A stretch of 64,000 nucleotides of DNA from Bacillus sp. BA3 (GTDB lineage Bacteria > Bacillota > Bacilli > Bacillales > DSM-1321), in the NCBI GenBank assembly GCA_002835675.1, contig PIZR01000007.1, positions 1 through 64,000 on the forward strand, written 5' to 3'. Below, in pieces: positions 27,664 to 35,982 of the stretch. The first letter of the stretch is position 1. The number at the start of each line of letters is the position of its first letter. The notes below the pieces were generated by a model. It worked only from the letters and a program-made list of their open reading frames with translations. It made no database searches and had not been told where the DNA came from. The position numbers were made by a program, and so were the translations under genes.

Positions 27664-28389
27664 CTAGTTTGAGGCGCTTTGTTCCATTTTGAAATTTTCC
27701 AATTGCTTTTGCTCGTCTACTGTAAGTGATTGAAGTTTTTCGTAAAGAAGTTTTTTGGCAAAATCATATAATTCCAAATCCAATGCGTTATATTTTCTAA
27801 TCAAGTTTATTAAGTCCGATGGCACTTCTTTTTTGGCCAAGCGATTTTTAGTAATATTTTTTCTTGTATAATGGATATCCCCCCAGGCATATTCCTTTTT
27901 CAGGCAAAAAAGTGTTTCATTGAACAACTCAGTGACTCCCACCACAGAAAATGACTTTAGGTTTTCCTTGGCTTTTTCAATGTCAGGAATCTCCTGGCTG
28001 CCGCATACCATCAATGTTTGTAAATTGGGTGCTTCAGGCCCTTTGACTACAAACTCCTCTAAGGTCATGTCTTTAACCATTTCATAGCCAGGATAATCCT
28101 TCAAAAAATAATAGGAAGAAATGACACGGTCTACCGGGTCACGTAACATCGTAAAATAATTGAATGGCCGTGAAAACTCCTGATGTATCCCATAGAAATA
28201 ATGACCTGTAATCGCTTTGATATTCCTCTTTTCCGCTTCCGTTAATTCATCCAGTTTCATCATCTTCATTTCAAAAGAGTCATGATCAAATATTTCGTTA
28301 AGCTTGTATTGTTTTTTAAATATTTCATTTAAAGTCGTTCCACCAGTTTTGGGGATATGCATAAATATATCGAGAAGACCTTCAGACAT
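27664..28389 (-). CDS. PAPS-dependent sulfotransferase (Sulfotransfer_2-like)
   Basis: 241 aa, soluble. The 5'-phosphosulfate-binding loop is at residues 11-20 (HIPKTGGTTL) and the 3'-phosphate motif at about 83-94 (RDPVDRVISSYY), as in carbohydrate sulfotransferases of the heparan 2-O/chondroitin type. The enzyme would move sulfate from PAPS to a sugar hydroxyl. Last gene of the epimerase-GT2-sulfotransferase operon. PAPS could come from the TauE-cysC-sat operon 2.5 kb away. The acceptor is inferred to be the glycan made by the neighbouring transferases. Confidence 0.88.
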   Translation of the reverse strand: MSEGLLDIFMHIPKTGGTTLNEIFKKQYKLNEIFDHDSFEMKMMKLDELTEAEKRNIKAITGHYFYGIHQEFSRPFNYFTMLRDPVDRVISSYYFLKDYPGYEMVKDMTLEEFVVKGPEAPNLQTLMVCGSQEIPDIEKAKENLKSFSVVGVTELFNETLFCLKKEYAWGDIHYTRKNITKNRLAKKEVPSDLINLIRKYNALDLELYDFAKKLLYEKLQSLTVDEQKQLENFKMEQSASN

Positions 28390-28424
28390 AATGATTCCTC
28401 CATTCTAGTTATAAAAATCGTGCA

Positions 28425-29138
28425 CTATAAGTTCTTTAAATTTTTTTTGAGAATGGGCCGGTAATGGGTTTCAATCGTAAGAATATCTTTTAACATCTCA
28501 GGTTGGAATCTGCTTGTACCCGATTCTTCATGTATTCTGAACTTCGTTAAGACTTCATCCAAATAATACATTTTATAACCATTTACCAATAAACGAAGCC
28601 ACATTTCATAATCATGGGTATAACGATGATATGGATTGAAGTAACCAACCGCCTCGAATACATCTCTCTTCAAAACCACAGTACAGCCATTCACGGCATT
28701 ACGAAGTAAAAAAGCATGGTACACTCCGTTTTCAATATCTGAAAAGCGTTCGCCGGTCCAAGATAGAATGACTTCATCTTTTTTGTTTATACTATCAAAA
28801 TTCGTAAAACTCACCTTTGCATTATGTTCGAGCATAAACGAAATTTGCAGTGACACCTTTTCAGGAAGAAAATAATCATCCGAGCTTAACCATGCGATAT
28901 ATTCTCCCGTAGCAGCATGTATCCCATGATTCAATGCAGTAGCAGTTCCCCCGTTCTCTTTTCTTAAATAACGGATTTGTTCCAAGAACGGCTCGATTTT
29001 TTCAGTATAAATTGTCGATCCGTCGTCGACGACAATGACCTCTACATTCTTATATGTTTGATCAAGCGCACTTTGAATGGCGTGATCTATATAGGGACAA
29101 TTATAAAATGGAATAATGATTGATACTTTCGGCTCCAT
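28425..29138 (-). CDS. Family 2 glycosyltransferase (paralogue)
   Basis: 237 aa GT-A enzyme: VSIIIPFYNCPYIDHAIQSA, VVDDGSTIYTEKIEPFLEQI, NGGTATALNHGI, WLSSDDYF, NGCTVVLKRDVFEAVGYF and THDYEMWLRLLVNG. Closely matches the GT2 at 25505-26224, implying duplication with divergence of the acceptor part. Middle gene of a leftward operon, 57 bases after the epimerase and 35 bases before the sulfotransferase. Confidence 0.92.
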   Translation of the reverse strand: MEPKVSIIIPFYNCPYIDHAIQSALDQTYKNVEVIVVDDGSTIYTEKIEPFLEQIRYLRKENGGTATALNHGIHAATGEYIAWLSSDDYFLPEKVSLQISFMLEHNAKVSFTNFDSINKKDEVILSWTGERFSDIENGVYHAFLLRNAVNGCTVVLKRDVFEAVGYFNPYHRYTHDYEMWLRLLVNGYKMYYLDEVLTKFRIHEESGTSRFQPEMLKDILTIETHYRPILKKNLKNL

Positions 29139-29195
29139 TGCCTACCCTCCTGAAGAATTTATAGCGTATTTTTTCGACTGCCTACAATTGATTTA

Positions 29196-30101
29196 TCACT
29201 TTTCCTTTAATTCGCGATGAAAGGCAAGGATGTCCATTAAAGATGATTCAAGTGGGATATTAGGCTTCCATCCTAAATTCACTAGCTTAATAGGATCGAT
29301 TGCCGCTTTATTTTCGATTAAATCATTTCGTTTTGAATTGACCTTGATATCACCTGTCGTTACCGACCTAAAGCCTTCTATGATTTCTTCTAAAGAACGA
29401 TTATTACCTGAAGCAACATCATACGTTTCTCCAGACTGCCCCTTTCTCAAAAGAAAAGCATATGCTCTCACTGCATCTCTTACATCCAGAAAATCACGTT
29501 GGTCATTCGGATTATCGACTTCAAGGACCTTTTCCATTCCCTTCCTTTCCATATCTGCGATTTTTTTCGCAAATATGGAACATACCCCATTTGAAAATCC
29601 AGGTCCAATTAGATTGGCTGGTTTTGCAATGATTATGTCCATGTCATATAAAACCGCCCATGATTGTGCTATAAGTACTTGAAGTGTTTTACTTAAACTA
29701 TAAGGATGTGGAATGGAAGAGATCGAACCAGGATCAATTTGAAGAGCTGAGCCAACTATCACCATTTTACAGGTTGGACTTTCTTTGCGAATTGCATCAA
29801 TTAAATATGCAGTGGACATGGTATTTGCCTCCAGAGTCGATACAGGTTCCGACCATGACTCCCCAACGTGATTTTGTCCAGCTAAATGAAGAAGGTACTG
29901 AGGTTTGGTCCTTTTGATGAGGTTCTTTACATCGGTTTCATTTGTCAGGTCACAGCATTCTGCATGTATCCTACCTTCGAAATTCATCTTTTTTCTTGAA
30001 ACCGCCGTAATATCAAATCCTGATTTCAGGAAGTGTGCGCATGCATGCCTGCCTGTAAACCCACTAGCCCCTGTGATCATTAATTTCCCTTGTTGTTTCA
30101 T
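29196..30101 (-). CDS. NAD-dependent sugar-nucleotide epimerase/dehydratase
   Basis: 301-aa extended SDR. LMITGASGFTGRHACAHFL is the cofactor loop, LLHLAGQNHVGESW and the catalytic YSLSK follow, then NDQRDFLDVRDAVRAY and YDVASGNNRSLEEI. The overall pattern resembles GDP-4-keto-6-deoxymannose reductases (Rmd), but the substrate is not certain. The ATG at 30101 (GGATGAG upstream) is preferred to the TTG at 30116. The start overlaps the TGA of a short upstream frame, which may be the tail of a lost gene. Confidence 0.85.
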   Translation of the reverse strand: MKQQGKLMITGASGFTGRHACAHFLKSGFDITAVSRKKMNFEGRIHAECCDLTNETDVKNLIKRTKPQYLLHLAGQNHVGESWSEPVSTLEANTMSTAYLIDAIRKESPTCKMVIVGSALQIDPGSISSIPHPYSLSKTLQVLIAQSWAVLYDMDIIIAKPANLIGPGFSNGVCSIFAKKIADMERKGMEKVLEVDNPNDQRDFLDVRDAVRAYAFLLRKGQSGETYDVASGNNRSLEEIIEGFRSVTTGDIKVNSKRNDLIENKAAIDPIKLVNLGWKPNIPLESSLMDILAFHRELKEK

Positions 30102-30116
30102 TGATTTCTCATCCAA

Positions 30117-30640
30117 TCATTATTGATATTAATAACCGCTTTAATCGACTCAAGGTTATCCAAATATTCATTGATAAAAGGATTCCGGATATACTGGTAT
30201 TTTCCTGAAACACTGGGTCAGCATGAACAATCGCTCGTAACACATCAAAACGTTATTGTTCTATAAATCACCATTAGCAGCTATTTACAAATCCATAGTA
30301 ATCATAAACACAGTCTCTTATTACACTATGTTTAAACCCCTCTATTGCTATGGGCTGTTCTCACATCTACCGTCAAAAGGGCTTTCACTTAAGGATGAAC
30401 AATATCTTAAAAGCTGGACTTTTTTTGAGCTGAAAATTGTGGGAATATTCGTTTCCATATATAAGGATATTTTGGAAGTGGATTTTTCAGGAGGGTTGTA
30501 CATAATGGGTCAATATGCTGCGACAGGAAAATGCCAAACATATTTTTAGTTGAAAATATTCATATTATGAATAACTTGTCTATACAAAAACCTTCTCAAA
30601 TTAATATGTTAGAGTATTCCAATAAAAGAGGTGTTATAAT
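30117..30640. other. Gap of 520 bases between divergent units
   Basis: On the minus strand 30114-30215 is open and reads KYQYIRNPFINEYLDNLESI then KAVININNDWMRNQ, ending ATGA against the epimerase start. This could be a decayed gene's C-terminus. On the plus strand 30256-30549 is an ORF with no ribosome site or familiar motif. A GGAGGG followed by ATG at 30504 opens only 14 codons. No operator recognised. Confidence 0.4.
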
Positions 30641-31081
30641 TTGGGAAAATTTTTAGATGCACAAACTTCACAGAATGCCAGTTATCGTGACTCCATCTCG
30701 ATACCGGTCACCACTACACCTGCACTTTTCGGCTCATTGGGCCTAAACACTACTGGTGCAGGACCGAATATCAGGGTCGAATTCACTTTCACCGCAACTC
30801 TTAGCTCTCTAGCTGCCATATTAACTCCCGTCAACATTGAAATTTATAGAGGGACAGGCGTAGGACGCGTACTGGTTTATTCAGCACAACTAACATTACC
30901 CGTTGCAGGTTTAGGTGTTGCCTCCGAAACGATCATCACCCTAGCAGGAGCGGACTTCAATCCACCATCCCCTAATAACTTTTTAGTATATCAATCGTTC
31001 ATAAGTATACCTGGCGGAATTGTCATCGCACCGACTCGTACTGGCCCAGAAAGCTTTTTCGCAGCTGCATTTTCCAACTAA
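30641..31081 (+). CDS. Small beta-rich protein, possible spore or surface protein
   Basis: 146 aa, no signal peptide, no cysteine, very rich in Thr, Ser, Ala, Val, Ile and Gly. The pattern of alternating hydrophobics (ASYRDSISIPVTTTPALFGS, NIEIYRGTGVGRVLVYSAQL, FLVYQSFISIPGGIVIAPT) suggests a jelly-roll like those of Bacillus exosporium/spore-surface proteins, but I do not recognise a family with certainty. TTG start at 30641 with AGAGGTG seven bases upstream; own terminator. It sits in the middle of glycosyltransferase and sulfotransferase genes, so it may be the glycosylated product. Confidence 0.75.
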   Translation: MGKFLDAQTSQNASYRDSISIPVTTTPALFGSLGLNTTGAGPNIRVEFTFTATLSSLAAILTPVNIEIYRGTGVGRVLVYSAQLTLPVAGLGVASETIITLAGADFNPPSPNNFLVYQSFISIPGGIVIAPTRTGPESFFAAAFSN

Positions 31082-31133
31082 ATACTTCTAAGGGCAATGA
31101 AGAATATTAGATTTACCGTGTTTATAATGGTGG

Positions 31134-31169
31134 CGAGTGCTTCTTGATTGGACAAGTACTCGTTTTTTT
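31134..31169 (+). terminator. Terminator of the beta-rich protein gene
   Basis: CGAGTGCTT (31134-31142) pairs with AAGTACTCG (31154-31162), followed by seven Ts. Confidence 0.88.
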
Positions 31170-31314
31170 ATGAAATGATATTCAAAAATATGGGAATCCC
31201 TTAAATAAGCTACATAAACCCATGTGATTCGTCTATAGCATCATTTTTTCCCCGAATAGTTATAAAGAGATAACTTAAAATGGAGTATCAAAAGCATGAT
31301 AGGGGGAGATTACC

Positions 31315-32535
31315 GTGAAAATATTACTTGCCACTTTTTGGGTAACACCACATGTTGGCGGTGTATGGAACTATATGCAGCAATTAAAGGAAAAGCTTGA
31401 AACTCTTGGTCATGAGGTCGATTTCCTAAGCTATGGTGAAAACCATGAATATGTTCATATCATTAACGAAAATCGTAGAATAGATATGGATTCACTGCCT
31501 CAAGAAGTATTAATGGAACAACAAGATTCATCCCTCCATAGTGATCCAGTGATTGCTTATTATGCCTCAAAGTGTGATTTTTTTCAGTTTGCCGCTAATA
31601 ATTTAGGGTTGGAAAAATATGATGTCATTCATACACAAGATATATTTTCGACCGTCTGCATTAACCGGATACGAACCGAAAAAACTGCTCTGGTCGCTAC
31701 CCTTCATGGTTGTGTCGCTCACGAGCTAAGGAGCGCGTACTACAGCTCCAATACGCTAAAGAAAAGCTACGCAAAACAAGGATGTGATTATTTTAACCGA
31801 CTCGAATATGAAGGTGCGACCTCGGCTGACTATACGATCATAGCCAATGAATGGATGAGAAATATTCTAACGGATGAATTTCAAGTGCCGATAGAGCAAC
31901 TTAGTGTTTTTCACTATGGATATGATATCGAATCCTTCTTGAAGCGAATGAACGAAAAAACCGAGATCCAACGCCCAAATGATAAGAAAGTGATTATCTA
32001 TACTGGTCGCCTGAATGAGTTTAAAGGAGTACATCATTTGATAAGCGCACTCAAGGAATTAAAAAAGACTAGAAGTGATTGGGTTTGCTGGATTGTTGGG
32101 GATGGTCCCAAAGAATTGGAGTTGAAAAACAAAAGCAAAGCGGAGGGATTGGAAAGTGATGTGATTTTTATGGGAAGGCGGGATGATGTTCCTTTTTTGT
32201 TATCTCTTTCGGATATCTTCGTTCTTCCAACATTGATGGAAAATCAGCCGTTGTCTGTAATTGAAGCACAAATCACCGGAAAAGCTGTCATTGCCAGTGA
32301 TGTAGGAGGAGTACCAGAAATCATCGAACATGGAATTACAGGTGTATTATCACCTGCGGGGGATGAACAGATGTTAACCATGCATATCAATTATTTATTG
32401 GAGAATGAGTCCTATATGAAAACCCTTGGTTTAAATGCCCAAAAATGGGGGCTGGAACATTGGTCACCCGATAAAGCCGTCCAAAAGGTGCTAGGTGTAT
32501 ATGAAAACGCACTTTGCAAAAAGAGAAATAAATGA
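31315..32535 (+). CDS. Family 4 glycosyltransferase (GT-B)
   Basis: 406 aa. N-terminal domain with TPHVGGVWNYMQQL, then DVIHTQD and TLHGCVAHE. The donor domain has VIIYTGRLNEFKGVHHLISA, VGDGPKELEL, FMGRRDDVPFLLSLSDIFVL, PLSVIEAQITGKAVIASDVG and GVPEIIEHGITGVL. GTG start at 31315 with AGGGGGAG upstream. Same direction as the beta-rich protein gene and the epimerase that follows; a weak terminator at about 32546-32582 separates it from the latter. Confidence 0.93.
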   Translation: MKILLATFWVTPHVGGVWNYMQQLKEKLETLGHEVDFLSYGENHEYVHIINENRRIDMDSLPQEVLMEQQDSSLHSDPVIAYYASKCDFFQFAANNLGLEKYDVIHTQDIFSTVCINRIRTEKTALVATLHGCVAHELRSAYYSSNTLKKSYAKQGCDYFNRLEYEGATSADYTIIANEWMRNILTDEFQVPIEQLSVFHYGYDIESFLKRMNEKTEIQRPNDKKVIIYTGRLNEFKGVHHLISALKELKKTRSDWVCWIVGDGPKELELKNKSKAEGLESDVIFMGRRDDVPFLLSLSDIFVLPTLMENQPLSVIEAQITGKAVIASDVGGVPEIIEHGITGVLSPAGDEQMLTMHINYLLENESYMKTLGLNAQKWGLEHWSPDKAVQKVLGVYENALCKKRNK

Positions 32536-32545
32536 TGTCTACAGG

Positions 32546-32582
32546 AAAGGTGCTAACCACTTATTGCGTCAGCACTTTTTTT
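32546..32582 (+). terminator. Terminator after the glycosyltransferase
   Basis: AGGTGCT ... AGCAC followed by seven Ts; short stem of five to seven pairs. Confidence 0.6.
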
Positions 32583-32680
32583 CCTTTTTCCTTTCTTTTT
32601 TGGCAATGCTAGGTACCTGTTTAAGACATTTTTGAACGTATTACATACAATACTAAAAACATATAAGAGGAGTATGATGC

Positions 32681-33595
32681 ATGAAGGCTATCGTGACAGG
32701 AGGGGCTGGGTTCATCGGTTCCCATCTCGTTGAAGAACTTATCTTAAATGGTGCCGAGGTACATGTATTGGATAACATGATATCCGGACACAAAGAATAT
32801 GTACATCCAAATGCCATCATCCATACTGAAGATATATGCAGTGAGGCAGCTGTCCAAATCATCGCGAGGGAAAAGCCGGATGTCGTTTTCCATTTGGCTG
32901 CACAAGCTGATGTGAGCCGTTCCATACTTGAACCCCAATATGATGCTGATGTGAACATTAATGGAACAATTAATATTCTTCGGGCTTGTCATGAATCTTC
33001 TGTAAGTAAACTGATCTTTTCCTCCACCTCAGGAGTTTATGGCAATTTACAGAAAGAACTGATTTCCGAAGACGACCCGACAGGCCCCATTTCTTATTAT
33101 GGATTATCAAAACTGACTGCCGAATCATATATCCGCCTGTTTCATCAGTTATATGGGCTCCCCTATACGATTCTTCGTTATGGAAACGTTTATGGGCCGA
33201 GACAAACAGCAAAAGGCGAAGGCGGAGTCGTCGCAGTCTTTTTGGAAAAACTCAAAAAAGGGATGCCTTTAAGCATTCACGGTGATGGTGAACAAACTCG
33301 TGATTTTATATATGTGAAAGATATAGTGCATGCTAACATCGCTTCGGTGAATCGTGGTAATCAAGAAACGATCCAGGTCAGCACTGCACAGAAAACATCA
33401 GTAAATCAATTATTGGAAATGCTAGCACAAATTCATGGTTCAAAAGTGAGTACACTCCATTCAGCCGCAAGAACAGGAGATATCAAACACAGCTGCCTCG
33501 ATAACAGGAAAGCACGGCAATCGCTGAATTGGTATCCAAAGACTGATATTTTCAAAGGGTTATCCGAAACCTATTCCTTCTCGAGTAAGAAGTAG
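32681..33595 (+). CDS. UDP-sugar 4-epimerase-like NAD-dependent enzyme
   Basis: 304-aa extended SDR of the GalE/UDP-GlcNAc epimerase group. TGGAGFIGSHLVEELI is the cofactor loop; FHLAAQADVSRSI, FSSTSGVYG, the catalytic YYGLSK, LRYGNVYGPRQ, GGVVAVF and IHGDGEQTRDFIYVKDIV follow. Probably supplies UDP-galactose or UDP-GalNAc for the neighbouring transferases. ATG at 32681 has GAGGAG upstream. Confidence 0.9.
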   Translation: MKAIVTGGAGFIGSHLVEELILNGAEVHVLDNMISGHKEYVHPNAIIHTEDICSEAAVQIIAREKPDVVFHLAAQADVSRSILEPQYDADVNINGTINILRACHESSVSKLIFSSTSGVYGNLQKELISEDDPTGPISYYGLSKLTAESYIRLFHQLYGLPYTILRYGNVYGPRQTAKGEGGVVAVFLEKLKKGMPLSIHGDGEQTRDFIYVKDIVHANIASVNRGNQETIQVSTAQKTSVNQLLEMLAQIHGSKVSTLHSAARTGDIKHSCLDNRKARQSLNWYPKTDIFKGLSETYSFSSKK

Positions 33596-34139
33596 TTACA
33601 ATGATATCCCCCATGCTCCCCTTTAAGACCACTACCACATCTTGTATAGATCTCTACCTTTACACCTCATACCGCTGCTACATTCAAAATTAAAGACGCA
33701 CTAAAAAGGGTTACGTTTTCAATCTATCATTTCTCCCGAAAACCCAAATTTTCGGGAGAATATCAGTGGTCATTTTTAGGATCGTTTATAAAAAGGGTGC
33801 CATCGAAAACGATGTTTTTTTAAAATCCTTCGTATAGTATTCATAAGTTGAACAATTTCTAAAGCATTACTCTATTTATCAACTCTTAATAAAATGGCAG
33901 CGCTTTCATAAAAATTTCACCTTTACACTCAATAGCTCAACGACTTTCGCCACTTATATTCCCCTCGGGTTTATATAATATCAACTTTACATTTTTGTTT
34001 TAAAGAAAAAGACCCCTCGGATAGTTAACTTTTTCATCAAAGCGATGCGAGGATTCCTATACGAAGAGATCTTTACATAACATGACCATTTTCAGCCTGA
34101 ACGAAATCTAGTTTTTTGGTCACGAATGGATTAAACCAT
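33596..34139. other. Gap of 540 bases with a perfect hairpin
   Basis: Between convergent operons. Perfect 12-base arms TTCTCCCGAAAA (33731-33742) and complement (33749-33760) around CCCAAA form a strong hairpin without a T-run. I see no gene. Confidence 0.6.
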
Positions 34140-34988
34140 TCAACCAATCGACTTGTTTTCTTCCTTTTTCCTCATCCAATCTCTTAATTCCACCAGCATT
34201 TCTTCGTAAGTAGGCAGTTTGTATTGAAAATCATTTCTTGTATTTTTAATGGTTCGATCTAAATTAATAAATGAATCAGGAATGATTTCCACATCGGTTT
34301 TCTTGAAGATTTGCTGTATCAATGTCAATAAGGCCGCTTTTGAGATCTTTTCATCTGAGCCAAGATGATATAACCCAGTAATGTTCTTTTGGATCATCGT
34401 GTCCAGTGCCTTAGCCAGCTCGAGAGTCGTTACACCATTCCATAGCACTTTTTCGTATCCTTTTATTTCTCCCTTTTGCTTCATGAACCAAAGAAATAAA
34501 CCAATTCCATTTTCTTTTAGCTCCGGGCCGATTATGGAGGTTCGTATAGTCAAATGTTTTTCACTAATGATTTCACCCAAATGTTTTGATTGGCCATAAA
34601 TTGTGGAGCTGTCGGGTACATCATTCTCAGTATAATCACCTTTTGACCCTGAAAATACACAATCTGTACTGATATGAATCAATTTTCCATTATTGCGTTC
34701 AGTCAATTTAACAAGCTGATGGGGAAAAACACTATTAACCTGAAAAGCGAGTTTCGTATTATCACTAGCATGCTCATTTAAAATGCCGATACAATTAATC
34801 GTAATGTCAGGTTTAACTTTATCCATGATTTCCTCTAGACTCGTTACATCGGTTACATCCAGATATAGTCCCTTATTATCATTCGGATCCCTTGACGTAT
34901 AGGTCACCTGATACTTCGGGTCCTGTGTGAAATACTCCTTTATTACATGGCCTGCCATCCCTTGTCCACCAAGGACTAATACCTTCAT
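34140..34988 (-). CDS. RmlD-like sugar-nucleotide reductase
   Basis: 282-aa SDR resembling dTDP-4-dehydrorhamnose reductase: VLVLGGQGMAGHVI at the N-terminus, ITINCIGILNEHA, ISTDCVFSGSKGDYTENDVP, then YGQSKHLGE (YxxxK). Third gene of a leftward operon, one base after the 4,6-dehydratase. In that position it should reduce the 4-keto-6-deoxy-L-hexosamine intermediate. It lacks the C-terminal cupin/epimerase domain of CapF/FnlB, which favours a WbvR-type reductase and thus UDP-L-rhamnosamine/quinovosamine over L-fucosamine. Confidence 0.88.
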   Translation of the reverse strand: MKVLVLGGQGMAGHVIKEYFTQDPKYQVTYTSRDPNDNKGLYLDVTDVTSLEEIMDKVKPDITINCIGILNEHASDNTKLAFQVNSVFPHQLVKLTERNNGKLIHISTDCVFSGSKGDYTENDVPDSSTIYGQSKHLGEIISEKHLTIRTSIIGPELKENGIGLFLWFMKQKGEIKGYEKVLWNGVTTLELAKALDTMIQKNITGLYHLGSDEKISKAALLTLIQQIFKKTDVEIIPDSFINLDRTIKNTRNDFQYKLPTYEEMLVELRDWMRKKEENKSIG

Positions 34989-34989
34989 G

Positions 34990-35982
34990 TTAAATAAAGC
35001 CCCCGTTCTTTAACATTTCCTCGATCTGGGCTTTATCCATAAGTCCTGTGCCAGAGTTATAGTCTTCTAAACTAACCGGCTGGTATTTAGAATAATGTTC
35101 TTTTATCCCATCTATGTGAATGGCCGGCAATATGACATAATACTCATCGTCATAGGCAATCGCCGTTGTGCTTTCATATTCTGAAAGCAGGATCTCATGG
35201 AGTTTTTCACCAGGACGGATGCCCAGGACATCTACACCTACATTTGTTTTCCCGGATGCTTCTATCAACACTTCAGCTAAGTCAATAATTTTACAGGAAG
35301 GCATTTTCATCACGAATATTTCTCCGCCGACACTTTCAAAAGTAGCCTTGAATACCAATTTTATCGCTTCTTGAATGGTTAGAAAGAACCTTGTCATATT
35401 CAAGTCCGTTATCCCGATTTTCCCCTTTTCCTTGATTTGCTTTTTGAATACATGAATGACGCTTCCATTCGTACCCATGACATTTCCTCCGCGGATACAT
35501 ACGAATCTAGTTTTCGTGTTTAATGTATTAGCGTGTATGATCAGTCTTTCCGCCATTGCTTTTGATAGACCATAAAAATTGGATGGATTCGAAGCCTTGT
35601 CGGTAGATATATTCACAACAGAATGCACATTACAGCTTATAGCTGCCTCTATTACATTCTGTGTTCCGATTACATTCGTCTTTAATGCTTCAATGGGCTG
35701 ATCTTCACAAACAGGAACATGCTTTAATGCAGCCAAGTGGAAAATATAATCAACACCTTGGCAAGCTTCCAATAAAGCTTCCTTCTCCTTTATGTCTCCG
35801 ATAATAAAATGCAATTTCGGATTATTATCAAACTCTTGTTTCATTGTGAATTGATTGGATTCATTTCTTGAGAAAATTCGTATTTCACGCGGTTCAAAAT
35901 CCAGTAGTTGCCTTACCAATTCATATCCCCATGAGCCTGTACCGCCCGTTACCAAAATTGTTCGATTCTTAATCAATTTCAT
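34990..35982 (-). CDS. UDP-GlcNAc 4,6-dehydratase / 5-epimerase (CapE/FnlA/WbvB-like)
   Basis: 330 aa. TGGTGSWGYELVRQLL is the NADP loop; FHLAALKHVPVCEDQPIEAL, ISTDKASNPSNFYGLSKAMA and RGGNVMGTNGSVI are the signature of the inverting dehydratase group, and GIRPGEKLHEILLSEYE closes the domain. It converts UDP-GlcNAc to UDP-2-acetamido-2,6-dideoxy-L-arabino-4-hexulose, the first step to L-FucNAc or L-QuiNAc. ATG at 35982 behind GGAGG overlaps the preceding 2-epimerase gene by 14 bases. Confidence 0.92.
   Translation of the reverse strand: MKLIKNRTILVTGGTGSWGYELVRQLLDFEPREIRIFSRNESNQFTMKQEFDNNPKLHFIIGDIKEKEALLEACQGVDYIFHLAALKHVPVCEDQPIEALKTNVIGTQNVIEAAISCNVHSVVNISTDKASNPSNFYGLSKAMAERLIIHANTLNTKTRFVCIRGGNVMGTNGSVIHVFKKQIKEKGKIGITDLNMTRFFLTIQEAIKLVFKATFESVGGEIFVMKMPSCKIIDLAEVLIEASGKTNVGVDVLGIRPGEKLHEILLSEYESTTAIAYDDEYYVILPAIHIDGIKEHYSKYQPVSLEDYNSGTGLMDKAQIEEMLKNGGFI

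Noticed and set aside
30256..30549. 97-codon plus-strand ORF
   Set aside because: No ribosome site, odd composition, no recognisable motif.
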